From the NCBI RefSeq assembly GCF_014931565.1, contig NZ_CP063353.1, forward strand, positions 372,001-436,000: a stretch of 64,000 bases of DNA. Reading direction: 5' to 3'. The notes beneath the pieces were generated by a model. That model was not told the origin of the DNA. It saw only the letters and a program-made list of their open reading frames with translations, and ran no database searches. The translations under genes were made by a program, and so were the position numbers. This document shows, one piece after another, positions 37,799 to 45,897 of this stretch. The DNA is from Clostridium sp. 'deep sea' (GTDB taxonomy: Bacteria; Bacillota; UBA994; PWPR01). Position 1 is the stretch's first letter; every line of letters begins with the position of its first letter.

Positions 37799-37966
37799 AT
37801 GAAAAAAAGTAATGTGCGTTGGTTGCTTGAGAATAGACCTATTGAAAACAATTATACAGCAGCATGGGCAGGTATTAATAGTCAGATAAAGGGCTCTAAA
37901 GTAGCTGTTCCAAGTTTGCAAGATGTAATTGATGCTAAAGAATGGGTTGATTCAAACCACAAATAA
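37799..37966 (+). CDS. DUF3787 family (CDIF630_02480-type) spore-surface-like small protein
   Basis: 55-residue protein on the plus strand. Its core PIENNYTAAWAGINSQIKGS and VAVPSLQDVIDAKEWVDSN match the DUF3787 pattern (hydrophobic TAAWA, VxIPSxxxVxxAKEWVD) known from Clostridia, where one member is reported on the spore surface. It has a CTTGGAGGT ribosome site, and a terminator stem begins at its stop codon, so it is a compact monocistronic gene. Family assignment is from memory of the motif. Confidence 0.75.
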   Translation: MKKSNVRWLLENRPIENNYTAAWAGINSQIKGSKVAVPSLQDVIDAKEWVDSNHK

Positions 37967-37998
37967 ATAAGGGCTGCTTAGGCAGCCCTTATTTATTT
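37965..37998 (+). terminator. Terminator after the DUF3787 gene
   Basis: Long stem AAATAAGGGCTGC / GCAGCCCTTATTT, overlapping the stop codon, with a short TTAG loop. Confidence 0.88.
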
Positions 37999-38147
37999 GT
38001 GGAAAAAATTAAAGTTTTTTTATTCACCTAAAACGTCAAATTACGACAATAAAATAATGAGTTAAATGGTAATATGTAGATGAAGATGCTTAATTATATT
38101 ATTGAGCAATTCATTAATTTAATTTAATTTAAGGAGGGATTAACAGT

Positions 38148-38258
38148 ATGAAGTTTTTATTAGAGCCTAATAGTAGGGGCACATATTATTTTATAGATCA
38201 TTCTAAAATATGTGGTGTTCACACAGATAAATGTCCTTATTGGCAAACGGCGTGTTAA
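38148..38258 (+). CDS. Cys-patterned micro-peptide 1
   Basis: 36-residue peptide beginning MKFLLEPNSRG and ending KICGVHTDKCPYWQTAC, a C-x6-C-x6-C pattern with the last cysteine as C-terminal residue. Strong ribosome site AAGGAGGG ten bases before the ATG, own terminator downstream. The second half is nearly the same as in peptide 3 (CGVHTxxCPYxxxxC). The layout of a short conserved N-terminus plus a Cys core is that of a ribosomal natural-product precursor or a secreted disulfide peptide; no maturase is in the window. Confidence 0.75.
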   Translation: MKFLLEPNSRGTYYFIDHSKICGVHTDKCPYWQTAC

Positions 38259-38325
38259 TATAATATTTTACAACATAGTGATCAATAAAAATTTAAAATA
38301 TACGTAAATTACTTAATATAATATA

Positions 38326-38367
38326 AAGCAGAGTAGATCGTATTTAAACTCTGCTTTTTCTTTTTTT
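38326..38367 (+). terminator. Terminator after micro-peptide 1
   Basis: Stem AAGCAGAGT / ACTCTGCTT followed by a T-rich tail. Confidence 0.8.
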
Positions 38368-38546
38368 AAATCACTATAATTGCTTATGTAATTAAAAACA
38401 GAATTTATAATGTTACAAACTAACAAAGGAATCAACAAATATCGACACGTAATATACTTTAATAATGTTAATATATACCTGTAATTACAAATTACAAAAA
38501 ATAGGTTAAATAAAACTTATAAGATTATATTAAGGAGGTGAATTAA

Positions 38547-38663
38547 ATGACATATTTAGTAGATCCAAGCAAAAAAAATGCAGATATTAACTATGATACT
38601 AAAGTTAAACTCTCAGATATTTGTATTGTTTTTGATCGTGTGTGTAAAGTAGTTGCATGCTAA
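38547..38663 (+). CDS. Cys-patterned micro-peptide 2
   Basis: 38-residue peptide starting MTYLVDPSKKNAD and ending CIVFDRVCKVVAC (C-x6-C-x4-C, C-terminal Cys). AAGGAGGTGAATTAA precedes the ATG. It shares the N-terminal M-x-[FY]-L-x-[DE]-P pattern and the SD[IV]C approach to the first Cys with the two neighbours, but the core is diverged. Confidence 0.72.
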   Translation: MTYLVDPSKKNADINYDTKVKLSDICIVFDRVCKVVAC

Positions 38664-38738
38664 GCTAAATAAAAAAATATTTTTTACTTTAATAAGTAAA
38701 AATGTTATAAGAAATTTTATAAAAAGGAGGTAAATCAT

Positions 38739-38855
38739 ATGGTATTTTTAATGGATCCTGGTAAAGCTACAGGAAGAAACACTCTTGATACTGATTTGTC
38801 AAAAGTTTGTGGAGTTCACACTAATCGTTGTCCTTATTATATTACCCTATGTTAG
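38739..38855 (+). CDS. Cys-patterned micro-peptide 3
   Basis: 38-residue peptide starting MVFLMDPGKATGR and ending KVCGVHTNRCPYYITLC (C-x6-C-x6-C). Ribosome site AAAAAGGAGG. Only 75 bases after peptide 2, so those two are probably co-transcribed and end at the terminator at 38912. Confidence 0.75.
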   Translation: MVFLMDPGKATGRNTLDTDLSKVCGVHTNRCPYYITLC

Positions 38856-38911
38856 TCAGCTATTAAAAACGGGTGAATAGTACCCAAATTGCTCATTTTA
38901 ATAACGATGTA

Positions 38912-38947
38912 AAGATACCTACTTAAATTGTAGGTGTCTTTTGTTTT
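38912..38947 (+). terminator. Terminator after micro-peptides 2 and 3
   Basis: Stem AAGATACCTAC / GTAGGTGTCTT followed by TTGTTTTT. Confidence 0.85.
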
Positions 38948-39132
38948 TATAGTAAGGTAAATATTTTTAAATTAAATAATAAAAATACTTACGGGTTAGG
39001 GGTAAGATATGAGTAAAAGTAAAGCAAAGTAGCGCTTGACAGCAGATTTCTAAGATATATAATTAAACAAATTGGGAGATAGCTAGTAAAGAGCAAGTAT
39101 AATTATATTGTATAGGTAAGAGGAGAATTGCA

Positions 39133-39723
39133 GTGAGAAAAGTTTTGTTAGTAATATCTATAAGTATATTGCTTTTATGCTATGTACTTACTAAAGGTGA
39201 ATCAACTAGCAATAATTATTTTTTTAGTAATGATGTGGAGCAAGTTAATTATCAAGGTAAATTTTTATTTGCAAGTTACAATGAACAAGATATTATTTTG
39301 TTTGTGAATGAAGTTGTAAAACATAAAGAAGGAATATTGTATCAACTAAAATTAAATACTGATGAGGTACTAAACGAAGAAAGACTAATAATAGGTTATT
39401 TTTACATAACAAAAGACTGTATTTATAAAATAAATCCTACAGAGGAAAATTTAAATCAAGTTAATAAAAAAGCAGAAATACCTGCTGATAGTGTTATAGT
39501 TTGTCAGGAAACAGCAGTAAAAGATTCAGTTGCAGAAACAGAAAAAGGTTTTCACAGTTATATAACTGTAAATGATAATAAATGTGTATATCATAGTTAT
39601 AATAATGGTACTGAAACAGGTTATTATGAGACTTTTGTTTGGGAAAAGAATAAAGGTTTAGTTCATTACAAAAGTGGTTATGGTGCGGAGTTAAATTCAA
39701 TAGAATTAAATATTATAGAATAG
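39133..39723 (+). CDS. Membrane-anchored or secreted protein of unknown function
   Basis: 196-residue protein starting at GTG 39133 behind AAGAGGAG. Residues 3-20 form a signal or anchor (VLLVISISILLLCYVL), the rest is exported, acidic and beta-rich with four to five cysteines. No family recognised. It sits between the Cys-peptide genes and infC on its own, so a link with the peptides (for example as an accessory exported protein) is only a positional guess. Confidence 0.65.
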   Translation: MRKVLLVISISILLLCYVLTKGESTSNNYFFSNDVEQVNYQGKFLFASYNEQDIILFVNEVVKHKEGILYQLKLNTDEVLNEERLIIGYFYITKDCIYKINPTEENLNQVNKKAEIPADSVIVCQETAVKDSVAETEKGFHSYITVNDNKCVYHSYNNGTETGYYETFVWEKNKGLVHYKSGYGAELNSIELNIIE

Positions 39724-39774
39724 GTTTAGTAAGATTTTTTTGTAGACACATCATAAATAATATTGACTATTGTA

Positions 39775-39803
39775 TTGACATAGATTAAACTTTATGGTAA
39801 CAT
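39775..39803 (+). promoter_or_regulatory. Promoter of infC-rpmI-rplT
   Basis: TTGACA (39775-39780) and TAACAT (39798-39803), 17-base spacer. Confidence 0.7.
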
Positions 39804-39809
39804 TCTTAT

Positions 39810-39930
39810 GTTATATGAGAGCAAGTAGAGGCCACCGCTTCTCACCTTATGAGAGTATTATGAGGTTATTAATAATTAAATCCGTATTTTAATTAATAAT
39901 TACAGGTGGCGTTGCTACCTGTTTTTTATT
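39810..39930 (+). promoter_or_regulatory. L20-type leader/attenuator of infC-rpmI-rplT
   Basis: About 120-base leader with complementary segments (GAGAGCAAGTAGAGG..CCGCTTCTCACC) and a terminator hairpin ACAGGTGGC / GCTACCTGT followed by TTTTTT at 39902-39927, directly before infC. In Firmicutes this operon is repressed by excess L20 acting on such a leader; the assignment to that class is from position and structure. Confidence 0.7.
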
Positions 39931-39946
39931 TTAGGAGGTGTAAACT

Positions 39947-40462
39947 ATCAGTCGAGAACTGGAAATTAATAATCAAATTAAAGCCCGAGAGTTAAGAGTT
40001 ATTGATAGCGATGGAGCTCAACTTGGGGTGATATCTTTTGACGAGGCTATGAAAATTGCCACTGAACAAAGATTAGATTTAGTTATGGTGTCACCACAAG
40101 CAAGTCCACCTGTTTGCAAAATATTAAATTACGGTAAATATAAATATGAGCAAAGCAAGCGTGAACGTGAAGCAAGAAAAAAACAACATATTGTGAATTT
40201 AAAAGAAATTCGATTATCTCCAACTATTGAAGAAAATGACTTAATGACAAAAGCTCGAGCAGCAAATAAATTTTTAGAAGCTGGCAACAAGGTAAAATTA
40301 ACAGTTCGATTTAGAGGTAGACAGATTGTTCATAGTGAACTTGGTAAAAAAGTACTTATTAAATTAGGTAATCAATTACAAGAATTTGGTAAACCTGATT
40401 CAAAGATTAAAATGGAAGGGCGTAACATGACAGTTGTTTACAGCCCATTACTCAAAAAATAG
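39947..40462 (+). CDS. infC: Translation initiation factor IF-3
   Basis: 171-residue IF-3. The N-terminal domain begins SRELEINNQIKARELRVID and the C-terminal domain ends MTVVYSPLLKK. The frame is open upstream of the first ATG (40028), and the family N-terminus plus AGGAGGTG at 39933-39940 place the start at an ATC codon, 39947-39949. Rare AUU/AUC starts on infC are known from other bacteria, where IF-3 discriminates against its own start codon and so limits its own synthesis. Confidence 0.93.
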   Translation: MSRELEINNQIKARELRVIDSDGAQLGVISFDEAMKIATEQRLDLVMVSPQASPPVCKILNYGKYKYEQSKREREARKKQHIVNLKEIRLSPTIEENDLMTKARAANKFLEAGNKVKLTVRFRGRQIVHSELGKKVLIKLGNQLQEFGKPDSKIKMEGRNMTVVYSPLLKK

Positions 40463-40479
40463 AGGGAGGCCAATAGCTT

Positions 40480-40680
40480 ATGCCTAAGATGAAAACTAAG
40501 CGTGGTGCAGCCAAGAGAATGAAAGTTACCGCTGGTAAAAAAATTAAGAGACATAAAGCATATTCAAATCACCGAGCTATGCGTAAAGGTTTACGCCAGC
40601 GTAAAGATTTACAAAAAGGTACTTATGTACACGAGAGTAATGTAAAAACAGTAAAAAAATTATTACCTTATCAATTTTAG
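40480..40680 (+). CDS. rpmI: 50S ribosomal protein L35
   Basis: 66-residue bL35 starting MPKMKTKRGAAKRMKVT, with the usual basic composition. GGGAGGC precedes the ATG; 17 bases after infC and 23 before rplT, the standard three-gene operon. Confidence 0.97.
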   Translation: MPKMKTKRGAAKRMKVTAGKKIKRHKAYSNHRAMRKGLRQRKDLQKGTYVHESNVKTVKKLLPYQF

Positions 40681-40703
40681 GTTGACGCAGGGAGGATTAT
40701 AAT

Positions 40704-41060
40704 ATGGCACGAGTACGCAAGAGCGTTAAATCAAGACAACGTAGACGTAAAATACTAAAAGCTGCTAAAGGCTTTAGAGGTGCACGCAGTCGTCACCTAA
40801 GAATGGCTAAACAAGCTGTAACACGAGCATTAACTAATTCTTATCGTGACCGTCGTCGTAGGGCAAGAGATTTCCGTAAGTTATGGATTACAAGAATTAA
40901 TGCTGGTGCAAGAATGAATGATATCACATACAATCGTTTAATGCATGGATTAAAGCTAGCCAATGTTGATATTAATAGAAAACAATTAGCTGAATTAGCA
41001 GTTAATGATAAAGCAGCTTTTACTCAATTAGTAAATGTAGCTAAAGAAGCTTTACAATAA
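40704..41060 (+). CDS. rplT: 50S ribosomal protein L20
   Basis: 118-residue bL20 starting [16 protein letters not shown]. It binds 23S rRNA and in Firmicutes represses its own operon through the leader upstream of infC. Complete and of typical length. Confidence 0.98.
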   Translation: MARVRKSVKSRQRRRKILKAAKGFRGARSRHLRMAKQAVTRALTNSYRDRRRRARDFRKLWITRINAGARMNDITYNRLMHGLKLANVDINRKQLAELAVNDKAAFTQLVNVAKEALQ

Positions 41061-41123
41061 ATATAAGGGTAAGTCTTCGTTCCACGAAGGATTGCATAAT
41101 TGCATCGATATCTTTATCATGCG

Positions 41124-41176
41124 AATAAATCTCCCAAAAGACAATACAGTGGTATGTCTTTTGGGAGATTTTTCTT
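41124..41176 (+). terminator. Terminator after rplT
   Basis: Very strong stem AATCTCCCAAAAGAC / GTCTTTTGGGAGATT followed by TTTCTT. Confidence 0.92.
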
Positions 41177-41811
41177 ATTCCTAATTAATGAAATTCTATG
41201 AGCTACCACATAATGTTTCATTACGTCAACCATCTAATTCTAAAATTTTATCGTGTGGTGAGGATGCATCTAAACACATATAATCCCAAGATATGTTCAT
41301 TGCTAGACAGCAGTTATAAATATACAAGAAAATCTGTTGTCAATCAACCATTAAGAAAAGTATGAAAGTACTTATTGAAATCAGCAAACATATACTAAAT
41401 GAAATGTTAACAGATTTGCTAATAACATAGTTTTATTATATTATTACTAATTAATGAGATATAGCGTCGCTATGTCCTATTATTCTAAGATATACTACAT
41501 ATTGAACTAAAAAATAAATAATAATAATCAATCAATAGTTGTATTACGATGTTTAGTATATCTTTTTGCTACTATAGTATTCTGATGGCTTTAATTCTAT
41601 GATTGTAAGTTATTGAATTAACTACATACAAAAAAAATAGCCAATAAACCTTAAGATACAGTTTTTCAAAACTGGTAAAATAAATATCATTTCTACTAAC
41701 TAACTACAAATTTATAATTCTCTACAAATATAATAAAATCTATCAGCAAGATGTCCACACAATTCAAGAATAGCCGTCTGGCATCCGAATGCGATTGAAA
41801 TGAGGTAACTG
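41177..41811. other. AT-rich gap without a recognisable gene
   Basis: About 635 bases of AT-rich sequence between the rplT terminator and the ABC genes, with many stops in all frames and no tRNA or riboswitch motif that I can see. A short palindrome ATATAGCGTCGCTAT occurs near 41460. It may contain the promoter of the ABC operon and decayed sequence. Confidence 0.6.
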
Positions 41812-43503
41812 ATGTACAAAAAAATGCGCATGGCTATGCGATATATGAAACCATTTACGCTGCAAATTATCGGATTGTTCTTGATACTCATTGTTAGTGT
41901 CAGCTTAAAGTTTATGCTTCCCAGACTTGCTGGTTCTTATTTAGATGGACTTAACAGTGGTCAGATTACACTTGCAATTCCTATATTTTATATTCTTTTT
42001 ACTATAATTAGAGAATTTCTTAATGTTGTCAATACTTTTATAAGTGAAACGATTGGTTGGCATGCATCAAACAGGATGAGACTAGTTTTATTCAGGCACA
42101 CTGTTTCACTTGATATGGATTATCACAAAAAGAATCTAAGTGGGGAGATTATAGAACGCATTGATGGTGATGTGAGCTTTCTTGCCAATTTCTTCTCCAC
42201 TTTTTTTATTAACCTTATAGGAAGTTTACTGATGATAGGTGGTATATTAGTCTATTTCTATTTTTACAGCATAGAGCTAGGAATACTTTTTACGATAATA
42301 CTAACTGGAATTATGCTGATCTTTTATCTGCCAAGAAAAAAAATAACTTCCCTATATATGCAGATGCGTGAGGCGGAAACCACCCAATTTGGCTACATAG
42401 AAGAACATATAAGGGGAGAAGAAGACATAAGGGGTATTGGCAAACAGGAATATACTCGCCACTTATTGTCGCGTATACTAGACAAAACTCACAAAATTAC
42501 AGTTAAGGCACGCTTTATAGGAAATATACCTTTTACCGGTTTATTTACATTGCTTAACATAGGCGATGTGCTATCCATTGCAATTGGGGTAGTGCTTTAT
42601 CTTAGCAATGATATTTCTATTGGAACAATTTATACTTTCATCAGCTATGTTGGATTATTGAGTACCCCAATCTGGATTCTCAGAGTAGAAATTGATCATA
42701 TGCAAAAAATAATGGCGGCAATGAACCGAATTTACTCCCTGCTCGATATCAAGTCCTCAATTAGTTCTGGTAAGTTAAACCTTTTAAAAAATAGCCCTGT
42801 ATCAGTGGACCTTGAGAATGTGTCGTTTTCGTATGTGAAAAATCAGACCGTGCTAAAAAATATTAATTTACACATTGAAAAAGGAAAGGCTGTTGGGGTG
42901 GTTGGAAAAACAGGCAGTGGCAAAACCACACTGATGAACCTGTTAGCCAAACTGTGCCAAACTGAGCAAGGAGCAATCAAAATTAATGGTGTGGATATCC
43001 GAGAGTATAACCTAGATACCTATTACCAAAGTGTATCATTTATAGGGCAAAGTGCGAGCATTATTAGTGGAACCCTAAGGGAAAACCTAACCTATGGAAT
43101 GCCGCTAACACAAGATAGCGATATTATCAAGTCTCTTTACCTTTTTGGAATGGATCACTGGTATAAAACATTGAAAGATGGACTAGACACAGTAATTAAC
43201 GTAAATAGCATTTCTGCAGGAGAGGCTCAGCTTATAGCGTTGGCAAGGCTTTCTTTACAAAAACCTTCTCTTATACTACTTGACGAGATTACTTCTTACG
43301 TAGATCCCAAGACAGAAAAAATGATTCAGTCTGCTATTAAAGCAATGATAAAGGAGAGAACAATCATTATCAACGCCCACAGAATTACCACACTGGAGAT
43401 TGTTGATGAAGTGGTTGCTCTAAGGAATGGCACCCTAGTAGGTCACGATTCGCGCAGTGGTTTTACAGACGAGATGCTCAAGGAGTTGATTACCGATGCT
43501 TAA
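41812..43503 (+). CDS. ABC exporter half 1 (permease-ATPase; consensus catalytic site)
   Basis: 563-residue fused exporter half: six-helix transmembrane domain (about residues 1-300) and nucleotide-binding domain (about 330-555) with Walker A GKTGSGKTT, Walker B SLILLDEIT including the catalytic Glu, and H-loop INAHRITT. Its signature is a degenerate ISAGEAQ. The second gene overlaps its last 8 bases. Codon use looks less AT-biased than in neighbours (more CTG, GGC, CGC), suggesting acquisition. Substrate unknown; peptide export is common for such pairs. Confidence 0.9.
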   Translation: MYKKMRMAMRYMKPFTLQIIGLFLILIVSVSLKFMLPRLAGSYLDGLNSGQITLAIPIFYILFTIIREFLNVVNTFISETIGWHASNRMRLVLFRHTVSLDMDYHKKNLSGEIIERIDGDVSFLANFFSTFFINLIGSLLMIGGILVYFYFYSIELGILFTIILTGIMLIFYLPRKKITSLYMQMREAETTQFGYIEEHIRGEEDIRGIGKQEYTRHLLSRILDKTHKITVKARFIGNIPFTGLFTLLNIGDVLSIAIGVVLYLSNDISIGTIYTFISYVGLLSTPIWILRVEIDHMQKIMAAMNRIYSLLDIKSSISSGKLNLLKNSPVSVDLENVSFSYVKNQTVLKNINLHIEKGKAVGVVGKTGSGKTTLMNLLAKLCQTEQGAIKINGVDIREYNLDTYYQSVSFIGQSASIISGTLRENLTYGMPLTQDSDIIKSLYLFGMDHWYKTLKDGLDTVINVNSISAGEAQLIALARLSLQKPSLILLDEITSYVDPKTEKMIQSAIKAMIKERTIIINAHRITTLEIVDEVVALRNGTLVGHDSRSGFTDEMLKELITDA

Positions 43504-45121
43504 ATACTGCTGGTCTGTTATTAAAAAAAATGGCGGGATGTACTTTTTAGCTCTGTTCATTGAACTGGTGTTTTACGGGGGAAGTTTATTATGCAGTGGA
43601 TTGATTCGCAGGGACCTTTTTTATGCACTTGAAAACAAGGAAACACTTTTTGGTTTCTCTATTACACTCATGCTAATACTTATAGGTATGCTTCCAATTC
43701 TCGTAAATTTAGGGAAGCAGGTCAATGAATATTTAATCACCTCTTCAGTAACACGTTTTGGAAATACGATGAAGCAAGATCTTTATAGAAAATCAATAGA
43801 ATTAAAAATAGCACGCAAAGGAAGAATTGGATCTACTGAGTGTATTAACTACTACCGTGGTGATGTCAGTATCTTAACAAAGTTTATTGAGCAATTTATT
43901 GATTTGATACCAAAAGTCATCATGTCAGTTGCTGCATTGTTTATTTTAGTAAACATAAACGCGCTTTTTACTGTTATCAGCCTTATTCCCATTATTGTTA
44001 TTGTTGGTCTTTCCAAGCTTTTACAAAACAAGATTACAAACTACAGAAACAATGCAAGATTGGCAACGGGGTCCACAGTTGAATATATAGGCAATGTATT
44101 TAATAATATTGAAAGCTTCAAAGTAATGCCTGTAAAAGAAATGATGTATAAAAAATATAAAGATGTATGTAGCAAGCGCAAAACTGATCAAACGAAGGAC
44201 AAGTTGTTAGGGGCAATGTTAAGAGCTGTATCAATAGGAATGATGGATATAGTTTTGGGTGTTATTTTACTATTGATTGGATTGCGTTTTTTCAGTGAGT
44301 CTTTTTCAATTGGGGATTTTACTATCTTTCAATCTTATTTTTATTTTCTAACCATGCTCCCAGGTATAATTGGGAACCTTTTTAAAAGCTACATTCAAGC
44401 TGGTATTTCATACAGGCGTTTGGAAAATGTAGCAGGAGGCCAGTTAGCGTCTAAAATAATAGATAAAAGGAAAGGTATCAAAAAGGTATTGTGTAACGGA
44501 TATCAGGTAACAGTAAGGTATGAAACGGATACTGTGGTAAAGGATATAAGATTTCCAATCAAGCCAAGTGAATTAGTGGTAATCAGCGGAAAAACAGGAT
44601 CAGGCAAAACGACCATTATTAGAGGTTTGGCAGGAGAATGGAATGAGAAAGTACAAGTTTCCTTTACAAAAGCACAGAATACGGTCAAAGATAGTTACCT
44701 GATACCTCCAGTTGCCTGTTATGTACCTCAGAAAAATTATCTCTTTAGTGATACGCTGATAAATAACATTTGCATGGGTAAAAAAGAGAATATTTCCTTA
44801 ATCCATAAAATTCTCTATCAAGTGGATTTTGAAAATGATTTAAAAACACTTGAAAAGGGTCTTTATACGCTAGTTGGTAACAATGGAGCCAAACTATCTG
44901 GGGGGCAAAGAAAAAGGATAGCCTTAGCAAGAGCCTTATATGCTAATCCAGCAGTTCTCTTACTTGATGATTTTACAGCAGGGTTGGATGTAAATACCAG
45001 AGATCAGATCATAGATAGACTAGTATTATCTAAGCAGTATATCATTATTGCGTCTTCTAATGAAGAAGAGATAATACAGAAAGCGAATGTGCATATCGAC
45101 TTGGATAAAGGGGTTATTTGA
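43496..45121 (+). CDS. ABC exporter half 2 (permease-ATPase; degenerate catalytic residues)
   Basis: 541-residue partner half. NBD: Walker A SGKTGSGKTT, canonical signature LSGGQRKRIALARA, Walker B AVLLLDDFT with Asp in place of the catalytic Glu, and no histidine in the H-loop (ASSNEEE). Combined with half 1 this gives one consensus ATP site (Walker A/B and His of half 1 with LSGGQ of half 2) and one degenerate site, the known asymmetry of heterodimeric ABC exporters. Overlaps half 1 by 8 bases. Confidence 0.9.
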   Translation: MLKYCWSVIKKNGGMYFLALFIELVFYGGSLLCSGLIRRDLFYALENKETLFGFSITLMLILIGMLPILVNLGKQVNEYLITSSVTRFGNTMKQDLYRKSIELKIARKGRIGSTECINYYRGDVSILTKFIEQFIDLIPKVIMSVAALFILVNINALFTVISLIPIIVIVGLSKLLQNKITNYRNNARLATGSTVEYIGNVFNNIESFKVMPVKEMMYKKYKDVCSKRKTDQTKDKLLGAMLRAVSIGMMDIVLGVILLLIGLRFFSESFSIGDFTIFQSYFYFLTMLPGIIGNLFKSYIQAGISYRRLENVAGGQLASKIIDKRKGIKKVLCNGYQVTVRYETDTVVKDIRFPIKPSELVVISGKTGSGKTTIIRGLAGEWNEKVQVSFTKAQNTVKDSYLIPPVACYVPQKNYLFSDTLINNICMGKKENISLIHKILYQVDFENDLKTLEKGLYTLVGNNGAKLSGGQRKRIALARALYANPAVLLLDDFTAGLDVNTRDQIIDRLVLSKQYIIIASSNEEEIIQKANVHIDLDKGVI

Positions 45122-45330
45122 TCTGAGTAAGCCATACATGAATTTGAATCAGCAAGTAAAGCAAAATACAAAAGTCTAGGTGTACTCACTTTAGTTCGTA
45201 GTGAGTAACCAGGCTTGACCTTGTTACAATTAAAACTTGAGAACCTTTATAATAAGGGATCTGTTAATACTAGTAATTAATAACATACTACGTTATAATG
45301 AATAAATATCTATTTTAATGAGGATTAAAG

Positions 45331-45883
45331 ATGATAAATATAAGAGATGCAACTGAGCAAGATATAGTTGGTATGGCAGAAGTACATAAAAAAACTTGAC
45401 AAACTACCTATGCAGGTATTTTACATAAAGATTTTCTGGATAATTTATCAGTTAAAAACTCCATTAAGGGGATTAGCAAAACAGTAAGCAATAAATATGT
45501 TATCTCAATTGTTGCTGAATATAAAGCTAAAATTATTGGTTTTGCCTGTGCAGGTAGCAATAGAAATCCTAAGTATTGTCAGTTTGAAGGTGAGTTGTTT
45601 GGTATATATTCTTCGAGAACATGCCCGACATGGCTTAGGTAAAAGAATGTTTAAAAAAATAGTTAAAAGCTTACAAGAACAGGGTAAAGACAGTATAATT
45701 ATTTGGATGTTAAAGGGTAATAGTGCAGAATACTTTTACAAAAAAATGTCCACAGTAAAAGTTGGAGAAGAAGTAAAAATTATTGGTGGTAAAGAGTATC
45801 CAATAATTGCTTATGGAATGAAAGATACTAAAAAATTTTTGACTGCTAAATTAGCAATGTATATAATACATTTAATGGGATAA
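45331..45883 (+). pseudogene. GNAT acetyltransferase, broken by a stop and a frameshift
   Basis: Begins MINIRDATEQDIVGMAEVHKKT, the typical start of a GNAT N-acetyltransferase, but codon 23 is TGA (45397-45399) where the family has Trp (T-W-Q-T-T-Y-A-G). A second lesion lies near 45605-45612, where two bases are missing from a TATATA run; the rest (LREHARHGLGKRMFKKIVKS and onward) is in another frame. Ribosome-site remnant GAGGATTAAAG precedes the ATG. Two independent lesions make a pseudogene much more likely than recoding. Confidence 0.8.
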
Positions 45884-45897
45884 AGGTGGTGCAATAA

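Noticed and set aside
41177-41811. Possible non-coding RNA or lost gene before the ABC operon
   Set aside because: No conserved RNA motif, no stable long hairpin and no ORF; only AT-rich sequence with a short palindrome.
45397-45399. TGA as selenocysteine or Trp codon in the GNAT gene
   Set aside because: No SECIS-like stem seen, a second frameshift follows, and other genes in the window use TGA as a normal stop (yvrJ-overlapping sigma gene).
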